Below, piece after piece: positions 41,927 to 51,216 of a DNA stretch of 64,000 nucleotides. Position numbers and translations under genes: made by a program. The DNA lies in the NCBI GenBank assembly GCA_003245715.1, contig QKCJ01000006.1, positions 1-64,000 of the forward strand. Direction: 5' to 3'. This stretch comes from a bacterium (GTDB taxonomy: Bacteria; Planctomycetota; SZUA-567). The notes under the pieces are model-generated. The model was not told where the DNA came from, searched no databases, and worked only from the letters and a program-made list of their open reading frames with translations. Positions within the stretch are counted from its first letter, which is position 1; every line of letters begins with the position of its first letter.

Positions 41927-43687
41927 ATGTCTTTTGAATCTCTGCAGATAGGTGCCAGTGCATTAACGGCTGCAAGTACTTCAATGCTTGTTTCCGGCCA
42001 TAATGTGTCCAATGCCTCAACAGAAGGCTATTCGCGCCAGATTGCCAGTGCTAGTGCGGGTACGGCAGTGGAGAACAATAATAACCTTGTTGGTAATGGT
42101 GTCAGTATAAGCTCAATCTCGCGGGTTGTTGATGAGTATTATCTGAAGACTTTGCGTGAGGCAAATAATAACAGTGGTTACTCGTCTTATATGGAGCAGG
42201 GATATTCTTCAATTGAAACTTTTCTGGGTGGTGTTTCTACAAACGATCTTACAACCGCAATGGACAGTTTCTGGGCTGCACTTAATGATCTCTCGACAGA
42301 CAGCACAGATACATCACTGCGTCAGCAGGTCGTAACGCAGGCTTCAGACCTTTGTGAGACAATCAATGCAATCTCGGAAAACCTGACAAGCCTGCAACAG
42401 GAAATTAATACAGATGTTGTGCAGACTGTTGACGACCTCAATGAGATAACAGCCCGTATTGCCGAGCTTAATGTTGAAATCCTTAAAGATGAAGCAGGAG
42501 GCTCAAGCAATTGTGAGGCTAATGATTTGCGGGATGAGCGCGAGTCGCTGATGAATGAACTGAGTTACATGATTGATATTAATGTCGTTGTTGATTCTGA
42601 TGGCAGTTACAACATTTACAACAATAATTTTGCTCTTGTTTATCGCGACCAGAGTTATGAGGTGGGACTTGAGAAAACCATTGTTGATGAGAATGTTTTT
42701 TACACGCCTGTTCTTGCTGATGGGAAAAAAGAGCTTGACCTTAACGGAGGAAAGCTTGGCGCACAGCTTGAGCTGCGCGATGAAACAATTGTCTCCTACT
42801 CGCAGGAGCTTGATGAACTGGCTTCTTCACTGATCTGGGAGATTAACCGTCAGTACAGTCAGGGAACCGGCCTTGAGGGGTATGCTGAAATAACCAGTGA
42901 TATTGAGGTTGTCAATCCGTCTGCGACTCTTGACGAATTGAATTACGGCTTTACTCCGGTTGAAGGTACATACGAAATTGAAGACGGATCGTTTGAGTTG
43001 ATTGTCTACGATACAGAAACCGGAGAAGAGAAGGCGTTGACTATTGATGTCACCCTCACTGGCAGCGCTGATGATACAATCCTGTATGACTCGGCTAATC
43101 CGACTGCAGATAACTCACTGGTTAATATGATGCAGGACAAGCTTGACAGTTATGCAAGCGGAGCGTTTTCGGTTTCTTTGAATGAAAACAACCAGTTGGA
43201 GATCACTTCTAATACCGAAATGTATCAGCTTGGTTTTGGTGAGGATACTACTGGCGTGGTTGCAGCGCTTGGTCTTAACACAATGTTCAGTGGTCATGAT
43301 GCTTCTGATATCAGTGTAAGTGATGCACTTGAGGGTAATACGGCGTTACTGGCAACCAGTAAGAGTATTGATGATGTTACAACTAATAACCTTACTGAAA
43401 TTATCGCGCTGGCTGACGAGCCGGTCATGTCAAATGGCAGTGAAACTTTCGCTTCGTTTTTTCTCAATACTGTTGTGCGAGTCGGTAATGAATCAGCGCT
43501 CGCGCAGAGTGACAGTGAGTATCAGTCTGACATCCTTGCAATGGTTGAGAATGAGTGCGAGAGTGTTTCCGGTGTCAGTATCGACGAAGAGATGACAAAT
43601 CTGATCGCTTGTCAGACAGCATATAACGCGGCATCAAAATTTATTTCAACCATCAATGAGTGCTACGAACGCTTGATTGATATGTAA
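41927..43687 (+). CDS. flgK: flagellar hook-associated protein 1
   Basis: A 586-residue hook-filament junction protein. The N-terminal rod/hook signature (LQIGASALTAASTSMLVSGHNVSNASTEGYSRQ) and C-terminal SIDEEMTNLIACQTAYNAASKFIS match FlgK; LRDERESLMNEL and DLNGGKLGAQLELRD are typical of the D1/D2 part. Length is normal, in contrast to its giant neighbours. GAGGA eight bases upstream serves the ATG. It is followed by flgL after 31 bases. Secreted through the flagellar type III system with the aid of FlgN. Confidence 0.95.
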   Translation: MSFESLQIGASALTAASTSMLVSGHNVSNASTEGYSRQIASASAGTAVENNNNLVGNGVSISSISRVVDEYYLKTLREANNNSGYSSYMEQGYSSIETFLGGVSTNDLTTAMDSFWAALNDLSTDSTDTSLRQQVVTQASDLCETINAISENLTSLQQEINTDVVQTVDDLNEITARIAELNVEILKDEAGGSSNCEANDLRDERESLMNELSYMIDINVVVDSDGSYNIYNNNFALVYRDQSYEVGLEKTIVDENVFYTPVLADGKKELDLNGGKLGAQLELRDETIVSYSQELDELASSLIWEINRQYSQGTGLEGYAEITSDIEVVNPSATLDELNYGFTPVEGTYEIEDGSFELIVYDTETGEEKALTIDVTLTGSADDTILYDSANPTADNSLVNMMQDKLDSYASGAFSVSLNENNQLEITSNTEMYQLGFGEDTTGVVAALGLNTMFSGHDASDISVSDALEGNTALLATSKSIDDVTTNNLTEIIALADEPVMSNGSETFASFFLNTVVRVGNESALAQSDSEYQSDILAMVENECESVSGVSIDEEMTNLIACQTAYNAASKFISTINECYERLIDM

Positions 43688-43721
43688 TTCTGTTTTCGGG
43701 ATTGGCTTACAGGAGAATATG

Positions 43722-46619
43722 ATGAGAGTAACTCTGCAAATGTCCTGCAACTCATCAATCTATAATATCAGTAACACCGCAAGCGAGTTGTATTCTTTGC
43801 AGAATCAGCTTGCCAGCGGCTACAGTGTTGAAAAAGCCAGCGATAATCCTTCTGCTGCTCTGACTGCTTTGCAGTGTGAGAGTCTGATTAACAAGGCCGA
43901 AATATATGAATCGAATATTACAAGGGCGGATCTCTTTCTTGGTCTGTCTGATACGGCTCTTGCCAGCGTTAATAGCGTACTGACGGATACCAAGAGCATT
44001 GCTTCGGCGGCGGCTAATGGTACTTACACTGAGGATATGATTGACGGTTATATTTCTGAAGCGATCTCAAATCTGACAAGCCTGGTTAATGCTGCAAACA
44101 GTACTAGTTCTGGTCAGTATCTTTTCGCCGGTTCAAACAGCAATGAAGAGCCATTCACGATTGTCAATGACAAGTTTGTCTGTTACAACGGTAACCTTGA
44201 AGAAATAAAAGCCATGGTCGACACGCAGTATTCAGCGGCGATCAATATAACGCCTGATGTGGCGTTTGGCAATCTGCTGACAACCATAGCGTCTGATAGC
44301 TTGAGCAGGGTTCTTAATATTTCCGAGTCAAATTCGACTTCTCTAGAGGATCTTAATGGCGGCACGGGCGTAAATGGAACGACACTTAATATCAAGTATT
44401 CGAGCGCTTATGAGACAGGTCTTAATATTGATATCAGCGAAGCGGAGAATCTGGCGGATGTGGCGCGGATTATTGAAGACGCCAGTGTTTCGCGTGCTGA
44501 CAGTTTCGAGACTACCGATGATGAGTACAACTACGTTCTTCAGGTAAGTCTTAATGATGAAAAAGACGGTCTAGTTATAACCCAGTACAATCGTACCGCC
44601 GGCGTAGTGGTTGATCTTGATACAGACACTTTTGCGACAACTATTACAGTTGATGATACTGTTGCTGCGGTTGATCTTGGCATTGAAGGCACTGGCACAA
44701 CAACAGGAAGCAGCGTTCTTGCCGGAACAGATCTTAATCCTGCCATTTCAGAGCAGACACTTCTTTCTGATATCTCAAACTGGGACGGAAATTCCTTTGT
44801 TATCTACAACGGTGATGAGACCGACGGCAATGTTATCAGTGATGTGACTGGAGACCCGAACTATACCAGTAGCTGGAATCTGACTGGTCTTAGTGAGAAT
44901 GTCAATGTTGATGAAGACGGTGATGTTTATTATTCGCTGACCGATCTTGGCAGCGGCGAGTGGCGGGTTGATATTTACAACGATCCGGACATGACCGAGA
45001 ACAGTCGCATTGCTACAGGTGCTACCGATGGCAGCAAGGTTGTTCTTGAATCTGTTAATAACTCAGGCGTACAGGGAAGCGTTCTTATTTCTCCGCCGAG
45101 CAGTTCTGCAGTGCCCCTTACCGGTGAGTTGTCAATAACTTTTGATTCGACATTTTCTGCCGGTATTGACGTGACCGCCTTTAATGAGAGTGACGGCTCT
45201 CTTGTGGGAACAAGCGGAACCTACTCGACAGGAATGACTGGTAACTGGTCTATTCAGGGGCTGGAGGACGGAGTAAGCACAGACGTGGATGGCAACCTGT
45301 ATGTTGAAATTGTGAAAAATAGCGTGACAGATTATGACGTTCTTCTTTATAGTGACGCAGCCCATACTGACTTGGTGGCAAGTGGTGATCTGCTTGACGC
45401 GGCGCAAGGAACGGTCGTTCTTTCCGGAAGCGCAAATTATCCTGATGTCAGCGGTATGGTAGATTTGTCAATTCCTTCAGATGCTGCAGTCGGCACACAC
45501 ACTCTTACCCTTAACGCATCATTTAGTACTGTCGAAGATTATCTGAATGCGATTAACTATTCAAGCACCTATACCACCGCCGCGATTTCAGATGATGGGA
45601 TGTCGCTTGAGATTTCAAGCCAGCTCAGCGGTGCATACTTGAGTGTTGGTCAGAACTATGAGATGGCTTATCTTGAGGGTGATAATAATTCGCAGCTTTC
45701 ACAGATGAGCCTGCTTGGGGTGGTTGCTGGTTATAACGCAGATGATGCCGGCGGGTTGTATACCTCGGTCTTTATTAATGATGACGGATTGTATCAGGTC
45801 AATGTCTACAGTGATGATGAACATGAGAATCTCGTTGCCAGCGGGACAAGTGATACTGCATACGGGGTGATCCTGTTGAGTGAGGAGAATAACTCAAACC
45901 TGTCTGGCTCGGTATATCTTGAGTACTCTGCTGATGATTATGATATTGAGGTTTCAGCCAAGGGCCGCTCTACTTCAAATGACAGCGCAAACCAGATTTC
46001 AAATATCAACCTGACCGGTCTTGAGAATGGCATAACTTCAGACTTCACCGGCAAAAATTATATTGAGGTTGTCGAGACTACTCCGGGAACATACGCCGTC
46101 AGTCTTTACAGCGATGAGAAACATACCAGCCTCGTTGCCAGTGGAACAATAACCGGTAACGGCACTGTCACCATGAATGAAGCGAATAACTCCGGCGTCA
46201 GTGGCTCGCTCTATCTCAACTACACCGAAGATGACAGTGACATTGTCGTCAATCAGAATGTGTCAGGGCTTTCGGGCAGCAAGCGCGAAGAGAATACTTT
46301 TTCAGCCTACACCGACCTTATTAACGCACTGAATACCATGGATGAGGAGGGAATCGGGGACATGGTTGAGGTCTTTGCTGATGAGATCGACCGCGTGGTT
46401 AATGCCCGCGCCATCATCGGCTCAAGGCAGGATCTTTTTGAGACCATTAATGAACAGCATGAGACCGACATTCTCAATTACACCAATATGCGCTCTGAGG
46501 CAATCGAGGTTGATTACACAACTGCAACCGTCGAGTACACAGCAAAACAGGTTACCTACGAAGCTGCTCTCTCGACGACGGCTCAGGTGATGTCAGTAAG
46601 TATTTTAAATTATCTTTAA
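43722..46619 (+). CDS. flgL: flagellar hook-associated protein 3, giant form with repeats
   Basis: A 965-residue protein, about three times the usual 300-420. D0/D1 ends are clear: SSIYNISNTASELYSLQNQLASG, KASDNPSAA at the front, and ARAIIGSRQDLFETINEQ with a coiled tail at the end. One flagellin-hook-IN-type unit lies at about 44335-44690. Four copies of a roughly 80-residue beta-rich module follow (44876-45095, 45244-45480, 45705-45954, 46006-46250), with the pattern NG-x-xY...Y-x-V-x-LYSD..H-x-x-LVASG and NNSG-x-SGS-x-YL. AGGAG at 43711 gives best spacing to the second of two adjacent ATGs. Confidence 0.93.
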   Translation: MRVTLQMSCNSSIYNISNTASELYSLQNQLASGYSVEKASDNPSAALTALQCESLINKAEIYESNITRADLFLGLSDTALASVNSVLTDTKSIASAAANGTYTEDMIDGYISEAISNLTSLVNAANSTSSGQYLFAGSNSNEEPFTIVNDKFVCYNGNLEEIKAMVDTQYSAAINITPDVAFGNLLTTIASDSLSRVLNISESNSTSLEDLNGGTGVNGTTLNIKYSSAYETGLNIDISEAENLADVARIIEDASVSRADSFETTDDEYNYVLQVSLNDEKDGLVITQYNRTAGVVVDLDTDTFATTITVDDTVAAVDLGIEGTGTTTGSSVLAGTDLNPAISEQTLLSDISNWDGNSFVIYNGDETDGNVISDVTGDPNYTSSWNLTGLSENVNVDEDGDVYYSLTDLGSGEWRVDIYNDPDMTENSRIATGATDGSKVVLESVNNSGVQGSVLISPPSSSAVPLTGELSITFDSTFSAGIDVTAFNESDGSLVGTSGTYSTGMTGNWSIQGLEDGVSTDVDGNLYVEIVKNSVTDYDVLLYSDAAHTDLVASGDLLDAAQGTVVLSGSANYPDVSGMVDLSIPSDAAVGTHTLTLNASFSTVEDYLNAINYSSTYTTAAISDDGMSLEISSQLSGAYLSVGQNYEMAYLEGDNNSQLSQMSLLGVVAGYNADDAGGLYTSVFINDDGLYQVNVYSDDEHENLVASGTSDTAYGVILLSEENNSNLSGSVYLEYSADDYDIEVSAKGRSTSNDSANQISNINLTGLENGITSDFTGKNYIEVVETTPGTYAVSLYSDEKHTSLVASGTITGNGTVTMNEANNSGVSGSLYLNYTEDDSDIVVNQNVSGLSGSKREENTFSAYTDLINALNTMDEEGIGDMVEVFADEIDRVVNARAIIGSRQDLFETINEQHETDILNYTNMRSEAIEVDYTTATVEYTAKQVTYEAALSTTAQVMSVSILNYL

Positions 46620-46699
46620 TGTTATGGATTCGCACGGCTGCGGATTTTCTTTTTCGATGGATCGATTACGTGAATGGCTAAATTTTTCAGGAGAAGGAT

Positions 46700-48805
46700 A
46701 TGGCACTTAGTCAGGCTATGAGTACAGCTGTCACGGGATTGCTTTCCCATCAGACAGCCATGGATACACTTGGTAATAACTTGGCAAATATCAACACAAC
46801 CGCTTACAAGGGGTATGACTACGACTTTTCAACGCTTTTTTCACAGACGATAAGTGGCGGTATTGCCAGCGATAGCGAAACAGGGCGCGGCTCAATCAAC
46901 CCGGTTCAGATCGGTCTTGGTACACAGACCGGTTCAATCTCGCAGAATTTTGACCAAGGTGGTTTTGAGACAACAGACAATGACCTTGACTTTGCCCTTG
47001 AAGGTAATGGCTGGTTTGTTCTGCGTGACGGTAACAGTTATGTCTATACCCGTGACGGTAGTTTTTATCTGGGGGATGAAAGCGAATTGCTTGCTGCTGA
47101 CGGTCTGCAGGTTCAGGGGGTTATGGCTGATGATAACGGTAATATCAACGACACCGGCATTATCGAAGACATTTTTATTCCTCTTGGTGAGGTCAGCTCT
47201 GGGCATGAGACTTCTGAAGTGTCATTCACTGGAAATCTTGATGCGCGCAGTGATGTTGCTACAGGTACAATGCTGATTAGTGCCGCGGTTGCGGATGCTG
47301 ACGCAAGTGAATGGATCGGTGACGATGCGACAGTAAATGGTACCGCCGGAAGCTGGACAGTTCTTAATCAGGCTGCGACCTCAGGCTCAACCGCTGTTTC
47401 CATGATTAACGGCGGTTCTGTACAGACCTCCTCGGCGTATGCGGTTTATGATGCGACAGCCGGAACATATTCAGCAGCCAGCCTCAATACCGACCTCGCA
47501 AATTTATACTATCTTTCAGGCGATACCTGGGTCAAGGCTTTTGATGGCATCACCGACGGCGAAACAATTACCACCACCTTTGATAAGGGGGGTATTGAGT
47601 ACGAAGCCGACTTTACTTATGACATTACAGAAAATTCATACACCCTTGAGGATTTTATGGAGTTTTTGTGTGGCGACGTTGACAGGACTTCTGATGTTAC
47701 TGATGTCGGCGAGATTGAGGCATCGGATAATACCGACCTTGACGGCGGTATCATGGGGACGGTTGCAATCGCCGGGCATGTGAGCGCTGCTGATGGCGGA
47801 GTTTCTGGATATGATGTTCCGGCTGAAACAGGCGGCGCTTATACCCGTACCGGTTACACCTCTGTTGATTACGGAACAGGTATTGACGAAAATTCATTTA
47901 ATGTTTCAATCGTCTCAAACCTCGGTTCTGACAATGCAATCAGTAATATTTCAATCAGCTATAATAATGTGACGCACGAGGATATGTTCTCGGCAGACAG
48001 TGAGTATGGCTATGTCGAGGAAGATACCGGAACAACAACAACCCTGACTGTTTACGACTCTCTCGGTAATCCGGTTAATCTTGAAGTTACCCTTACCCTC
48101 GTTGAACAGGACACTAACTTCAGCACTTACCGCTGGGAGGCGACCTCAACCAGTGATACCGACGCAACCTGGAGCATTGATGAAAATACCGGTGAGATTG
48201 CAACCAACTGTTTTGTCGGTACAGGTACAATCCGTTTCGACGCCAATGGTAACTATGTTGATTATGCCGAGTATTCAGAGAGCGAAGGTATTTCAATTAC
48301 CCTCAACGATCAGGGTGTCAATTCACCTCTGACAATTGATGTCAATAATGCCCTTACCTCGGGAACCCAGGATCTCGATTTCAGTTCAATGACATTTGTT
48401 TCACTTGATGATGTTCTTACCCTCAAGGACCAGAACGGATTTGCCCCGGGAACACTTGAGAGCTTCCAGGTTACAACCGACGGTGTTATTCAGGGGGTCT
48501 ACAGTAACGGTGTGGTCGAAGACATCGCGCGGATGGTTGTGGCGATCATCCCCAATGAGAACGGTCTGGTCTCTGCTGGGGATAACCTCTATTACACCAG
48601 TCCGAGTTCAGGTGATGCGCAGATTGAGTTTGCCAATGTCGGCGGACGCGCGACAGTTCTTAACGGCCAGCTTGAAATGTCAAACGTTGATATGTCTGAA
48701 GAATTTACTGAACTTATTTCTATTCAGCGCGGTTATGAGGCGAATACAAAAATCATCACTGCTTCTGATGAAATGTTGCAGGAGTTGTTGAGAATGAAGG
48801 CGTAG
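46700..48805 (+). CDS. flgE: flagellar hook protein
   Basis: A 701-residue hook subunit, long for FlgE (about 400-450 in E. coli). Canonical N-terminus (ALSQAMSTAVTGLLSHQTAMDTLGNNLANINTTAYKG region), the FALEGNGWFVLRDG block near residue 95, VYDSLGNPVNLEVTLT, and the C-terminal MSEEFTELISIQRGYEANTKIIT are all present. The enlarged middle (about 180-430) is Asp/Thr/Gly-rich and should form outer hook domains. Strong GGAG precedes the ATG. It lies 80 bases after flgL. Confidence 0.95.
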   Translation: MALSQAMSTAVTGLLSHQTAMDTLGNNLANINTTAYKGYDYDFSTLFSQTISGGIASDSETGRGSINPVQIGLGTQTGSISQNFDQGGFETTDNDLDFALEGNGWFVLRDGNSYVYTRDGSFYLGDESELLAADGLQVQGVMADDNGNINDTGIIEDIFIPLGEVSSGHETSEVSFTGNLDARSDVATGTMLISAAVADADASEWIGDDATVNGTAGSWTVLNQAATSGSTAVSMINGGSVQTSSAYAVYDATAGTYSAASLNTDLANLYYLSGDTWVKAFDGITDGETITTTFDKGGIEYEADFTYDITENSYTLEDFMEFLCGDVDRTSDVTDVGEIEASDNTDLDGGIMGTVAIAGHVSAADGGVSGYDVPAETGGAYTRTGYTSVDYGTGIDENSFNVSIVSNLGSDNAISNISISYNNVTHEDMFSADSEYGYVEEDTGTTTTLTVYDSLGNPVNLEVTLTLVEQDTNFSTYRWEATSTSDTDATWSIDENTGEIATNCFVGTGTIRFDANGNYVDYAEYSESEGISITLNDQGVNSPLTIDVNNALTSGTQDLDFSSMTFVSLDDVLTLKDQNGFAPGTLESFQVTTDGVIQGVYSNGVVEDIARMVVAIIPNENGLVSAGDNLYYTSPSSGDAQIEFANVGGRATVLNGQLEMSNVDMSEEFTELISIQRGYEANTKIITASDEMLQELLRMKA

Positions 48806-48856
48806 AAGCGCTAAACGGCAAGTGGTAAATTGAAAAGGCTGGCAGGCAAGGGTGTA

Positions 48857-49033
48857 TTATTTTTCTGATTTTTTGTCCTGTTGTTCATCCTGTTTGTCAG
48901 CTTTTTCTTTTTCCGCCTTCAAACGTTTTTTGATTGTGTCAAGGACGCTCTGTGAAACATCAAAGTCATCATCGACCGGAAGTTCCTTGGCCTTATTGAT
49001 GAATTGTGGAATTGAGTTGTCTTTCTTTGACAT
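48857..49033 (-). CDS. small charged hypothetical protein in the flagellar cluster
   Basis: A 58-residue, very hydrophilic protein (MSKKDNSIPQFINKAKELP start, then VSQSVLDTIKKRLKAEKEK and a K/D/E/Q tail). A TTG start ten codons earlier (49063) is possible; the ATG has AGGA twelve bases before it. It is encoded against the flagellar genes between flgE and flgD. Size and charge recall small regulators or chaperones such as FlgM, but no FlgM motif is seen. Existence is moderately supported by its composition. Confidence 0.45.
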   Translation of the reverse strand: MSKKDNSIPQFINKAKELPVDDDFDVSQSVLDTIKKRLKAEKEKADKQDEQQDKKSEK

Positions 49034-49210
49034 ACTGTCGGGCTTTCCTGAATTAATGACCAATCAACACCTGTATTCTATCAATTGAAACGAAAATAAC
49101 AAATTTTTATTGTCATATTTTTTATTTTATTATCGGCGTGACAGTTTTTTTATGTAACAGCTTTTAAAAAAACTGTTTTCCGGGGGATGGCCCGGTGAAT
49201 CGGAGATATC

Positions 49211-49672
49211 ATGAGCGAAGTGGCCGCAACCAGTACAACTACTGCAACAACAACAAGTTCCAGCACAACAACCACCGCAAGTAACAGTGATTTCACCCAG
49301 GAAGATTTTATCACACTTCTCGTTGAAGAATTGACAAATCAGGATCCGACTGAGCCATATGACACTTCCGAGATTGTTGACCAACTTTACACCTATCAGA
49401 GTATGGCCGCCATTGAGGAGCAGACAGCCGCCATGACTTCAGTAAGCGAACAGATGACTGAAATGTACTCACTGCTCAATGATATGACTTTAGGTAATGA
49501 GTTCCAGAGCGCCAGTGGTCTTATAAGTTCTTATGTTGGCGGAACTAACAGTGACGGTGAGGATGTTACCGGTACCGTCTCAAGTGTAAGCCTGGAGGAT
49601 GGAGTGGTCAACCTGAAGCTTTCAAATGGTGAAGTAATTTCTTACTCTGATCTTACTGAAATTTATTCATAG
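49211..49672 (+). CDS. flgD: short FlgD-type hook scaffolding protein
   Basis: A 153-residue protein whose segment FTQEDFITLLVEELTNQDPTEPYDTSEIVDQLYTYQSMAAIEEQ is the conserved N-terminal FlgD motif (about 27-75); FlgD caps the growing hook. The Thr/Ser-rich first 25 residues are a likely export signal. The usual C-terminal Ig-like/tudor domains (to about 220-240 residues) are missing apart from a short SH3-like stretch (TGTVSSVSLEDGVVNLKLSNG). It is separated from flgE by a minus-strand small gene, and an 11-bp AT-rich inverted repeat lies at 49141-49176 in its leader. Confidence 0.85.
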   Translation: MSEVAATSTTTATTTSSSTTTTASNSDFTQEDFITLLVEELTNQDPTEPYDTSEIVDQLYTYQSMAAIEEQTAAMTSVSEQMTEMYSLLNDMTLGNEFQSASGLISSYVGGTNSDGEDVTGTVSSVSLEDGVVNLKLSNGEVISYSDLTEIYS

Positions 49673-49800
49673 GAAATTAGCTGTAACATCTTTTATTTTA
49701 GTTGGTTATATCGTCAGTGTCGGCATTGTCCGGTGCTGCGTTGCCGTTGTTTACGCATATTTTTAAAATGCTTCCCTAAGAATAATATGTCAATGATTGT

Positions 49801-49828
49801 TTGACTAAGCCAGAAATGGCTGTACAAT
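49801..49828 (+). promoter_or_regulatory. sigma-70 promoter for the SGNH esterase
   Basis: TTGACT (49801-49806), a 16-base spacer and TACAAT (49823-49828), 55 bases before the ATG. One of the best matches to consensus in the window. Confidence 0.65.
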
Positions 49829-49882
49829 TAACATAATGTTTTTTGAAAGGTCTGATAATTGGTTTTGTTTGGCGGGAGAGAG

Positions 49883-51055
49883 ATGATGCGTAGTAAATTA
49901 ATAATGACAATGTTGCTGTTTTGTGCTGTATTTTCGACAGAGGTATTTGCGGATAATCTGCTGAAAAACAGTGAATTCACGTTTGCTGAAGGCAAGCCCA
50001 ACCCGAATAATTGGGGCGGTACAAAGGAAGAAGCAACCTATAAGCAGATTACAACAGATCTGCCTGAGGGGGTAAAGTCCGGCCTTGAGGCTACAGTTAC
50101 CAAGACTGGTAAGTATATGGGATTTATTCTTCAGAATGTTGCTCTTAAATCAGGCAAGCCTGTAAATATGGTCTTTTCTGCCTATATAAAATCTGACATA
50201 AATCGTGATGCTTATATTCAGGTCAAGCTTTATAAGGACAAAAAACAGATTAGTCAGTTCAACAGTCCGGTAAGCTTTGATAAGTGGCGTTATGTTCAGG
50301 TTCCGTTCAATACCGGTGACGCGGACAGATTGGCGGTACTTCTGCGCTGGAATCATGGCAAAGAGGAAAATGTCGGCAAGAAAACATATATTGCCGATCC
50401 CAAACTTACCGCCCCGGTTAAAACTGTGGCACTTGCCGGCGACTCTATTGTTGCTGATTATATTACCCAGGATGTGCAGCGCGGCTGGGGACAGATGCTG
50501 CCGAAGTACCTCAAGGATAGCATTATGGTATATAACATGGCTATCTGCGGCCGCAGCACCAAGACCTTCATCAATAAAGGTAACTGGGAAAAGCTGCTGG
50601 CGATAAAGCCGGATTTTGTAATGATTCAGTTTGGTCATAACGACAGCCACGGCGCGGAAAAACCGGAGTCTACAAAAGCCGACGGCGAGTACCGTGACAA
50701 CCTCCTGCGCATGATTAAGGATGTCAAGGGTATTGGTGCAACGCCAATTCTCGTCAGCCCTCCGCACCGAAGGGTTTTCAGTAAGGACGGTAAGCTCAGC
50801 GAATCTCTCAAGCCGTACCGCGACCAGATGAAAAAGGTTGCTGAGGAGACCCAGACAACCTTCATTGACCTTTATGATCTGAGCGAGAAGAAACTTATGC
50901 CTCTTGGCGAGAATGGTTCAAAGCCTCTTTACTGCAGTCTCAAGGACCGCACCCACTTCTCAATTGAAGGCGCAAGTATGATTGCAGAGATGATCGTGCA
51001 GGAGCTGGGCAAGACTGATTCACCAATAAAAGAATATATTCTGGAAATCAAGTAA
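49883..51055 (+). CDS. secreted SGNH esterase with N-terminal carbohydrate-binding-like domain
   Basis: A 390-residue exported enzyme: signal peptide (MRSKLIMTMLLFCAVFSTEVFA), a beta-sandwich resembling carbohydrate-binding modules (about 25-175, NLLKNSEFTF to KTYIADPKL), then an SGNH hydrolase. Blocks: GDSIVADY (Ser), GRSTKTF (Gly), FGHND (Asn) and DRTHFS (Asp/His). The set best fits rhamnogalacturonan acetylesterase-like proteins, which remove acetyl groups from pectin-type glycans. GGGAG before a pair of ATGs fixes the start and excludes a longer reading. It has its own promoter and precedes a sugar-sensing regulator. Confidence 0.87.
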   Translation: MMRSKLIMTMLLFCAVFSTEVFADNLLKNSEFTFAEGKPNPNNWGGTKEEATYKQITTDLPEGVKSGLEATVTKTGKYMGFILQNVALKSGKPVNMVFSAYIKSDINRDAYIQVKLYKDKKQISQFNSPVSFDKWRYVQVPFNTGDADRLAVLLRWNHGKEENVGKKTYIADPKLTAPVKTVALAGDSIVADYITQDVQRGWGQMLPKYLKDSIMVYNMAICGRSTKTFINKGNWEKLLAIKPDFVMIQFGHNDSHGAEKPESTKADGEYRDNLLRMIKDVKGIGATPILVSPPHRRVFSKDGKLSESLKPYRDQMKKVAEETQTTFIDLYDLSEKKLMPLGENGSKPLYCSLKDRTHFSIEGASMIAEMIVQELGKTDSPIKEYILEIK

Positions 51056-51120
51056 GCGTTTGGGTAAATCAGCACTGATATTGAAAATACTGCAGTAATT
51101 TCTATAATAGGTTATAGCAT

Positions 51121-51155
51121 CGGCCCTGACTTGACATTGTGGTGAGTCGGGGCCG
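51121..51155 (+). terminator. putative terminator hairpin after the esterase gene
   Basis: A 10-bp GC-rich stem with one G-U pair (51121-51130 with 51146-51155) and a 15-base loop, followed by only a weak T-rich stretch. It could instead be a regulatory hairpin in the leader of the next gene. Confidence 0.5.
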
Positions 51156-51216
51156 TTGATTAAATTGTTGGCTGAGCAGATTCGGTTTTTATGGATTATT
51201 ATCCGGAAATAATTTT

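Noticed and set aside
50150-50767. A 205-residue minus-strand frame within the SGNH esterase
   Set aside because: It is a shadow of a well-supported esterase; no start signal or motif.
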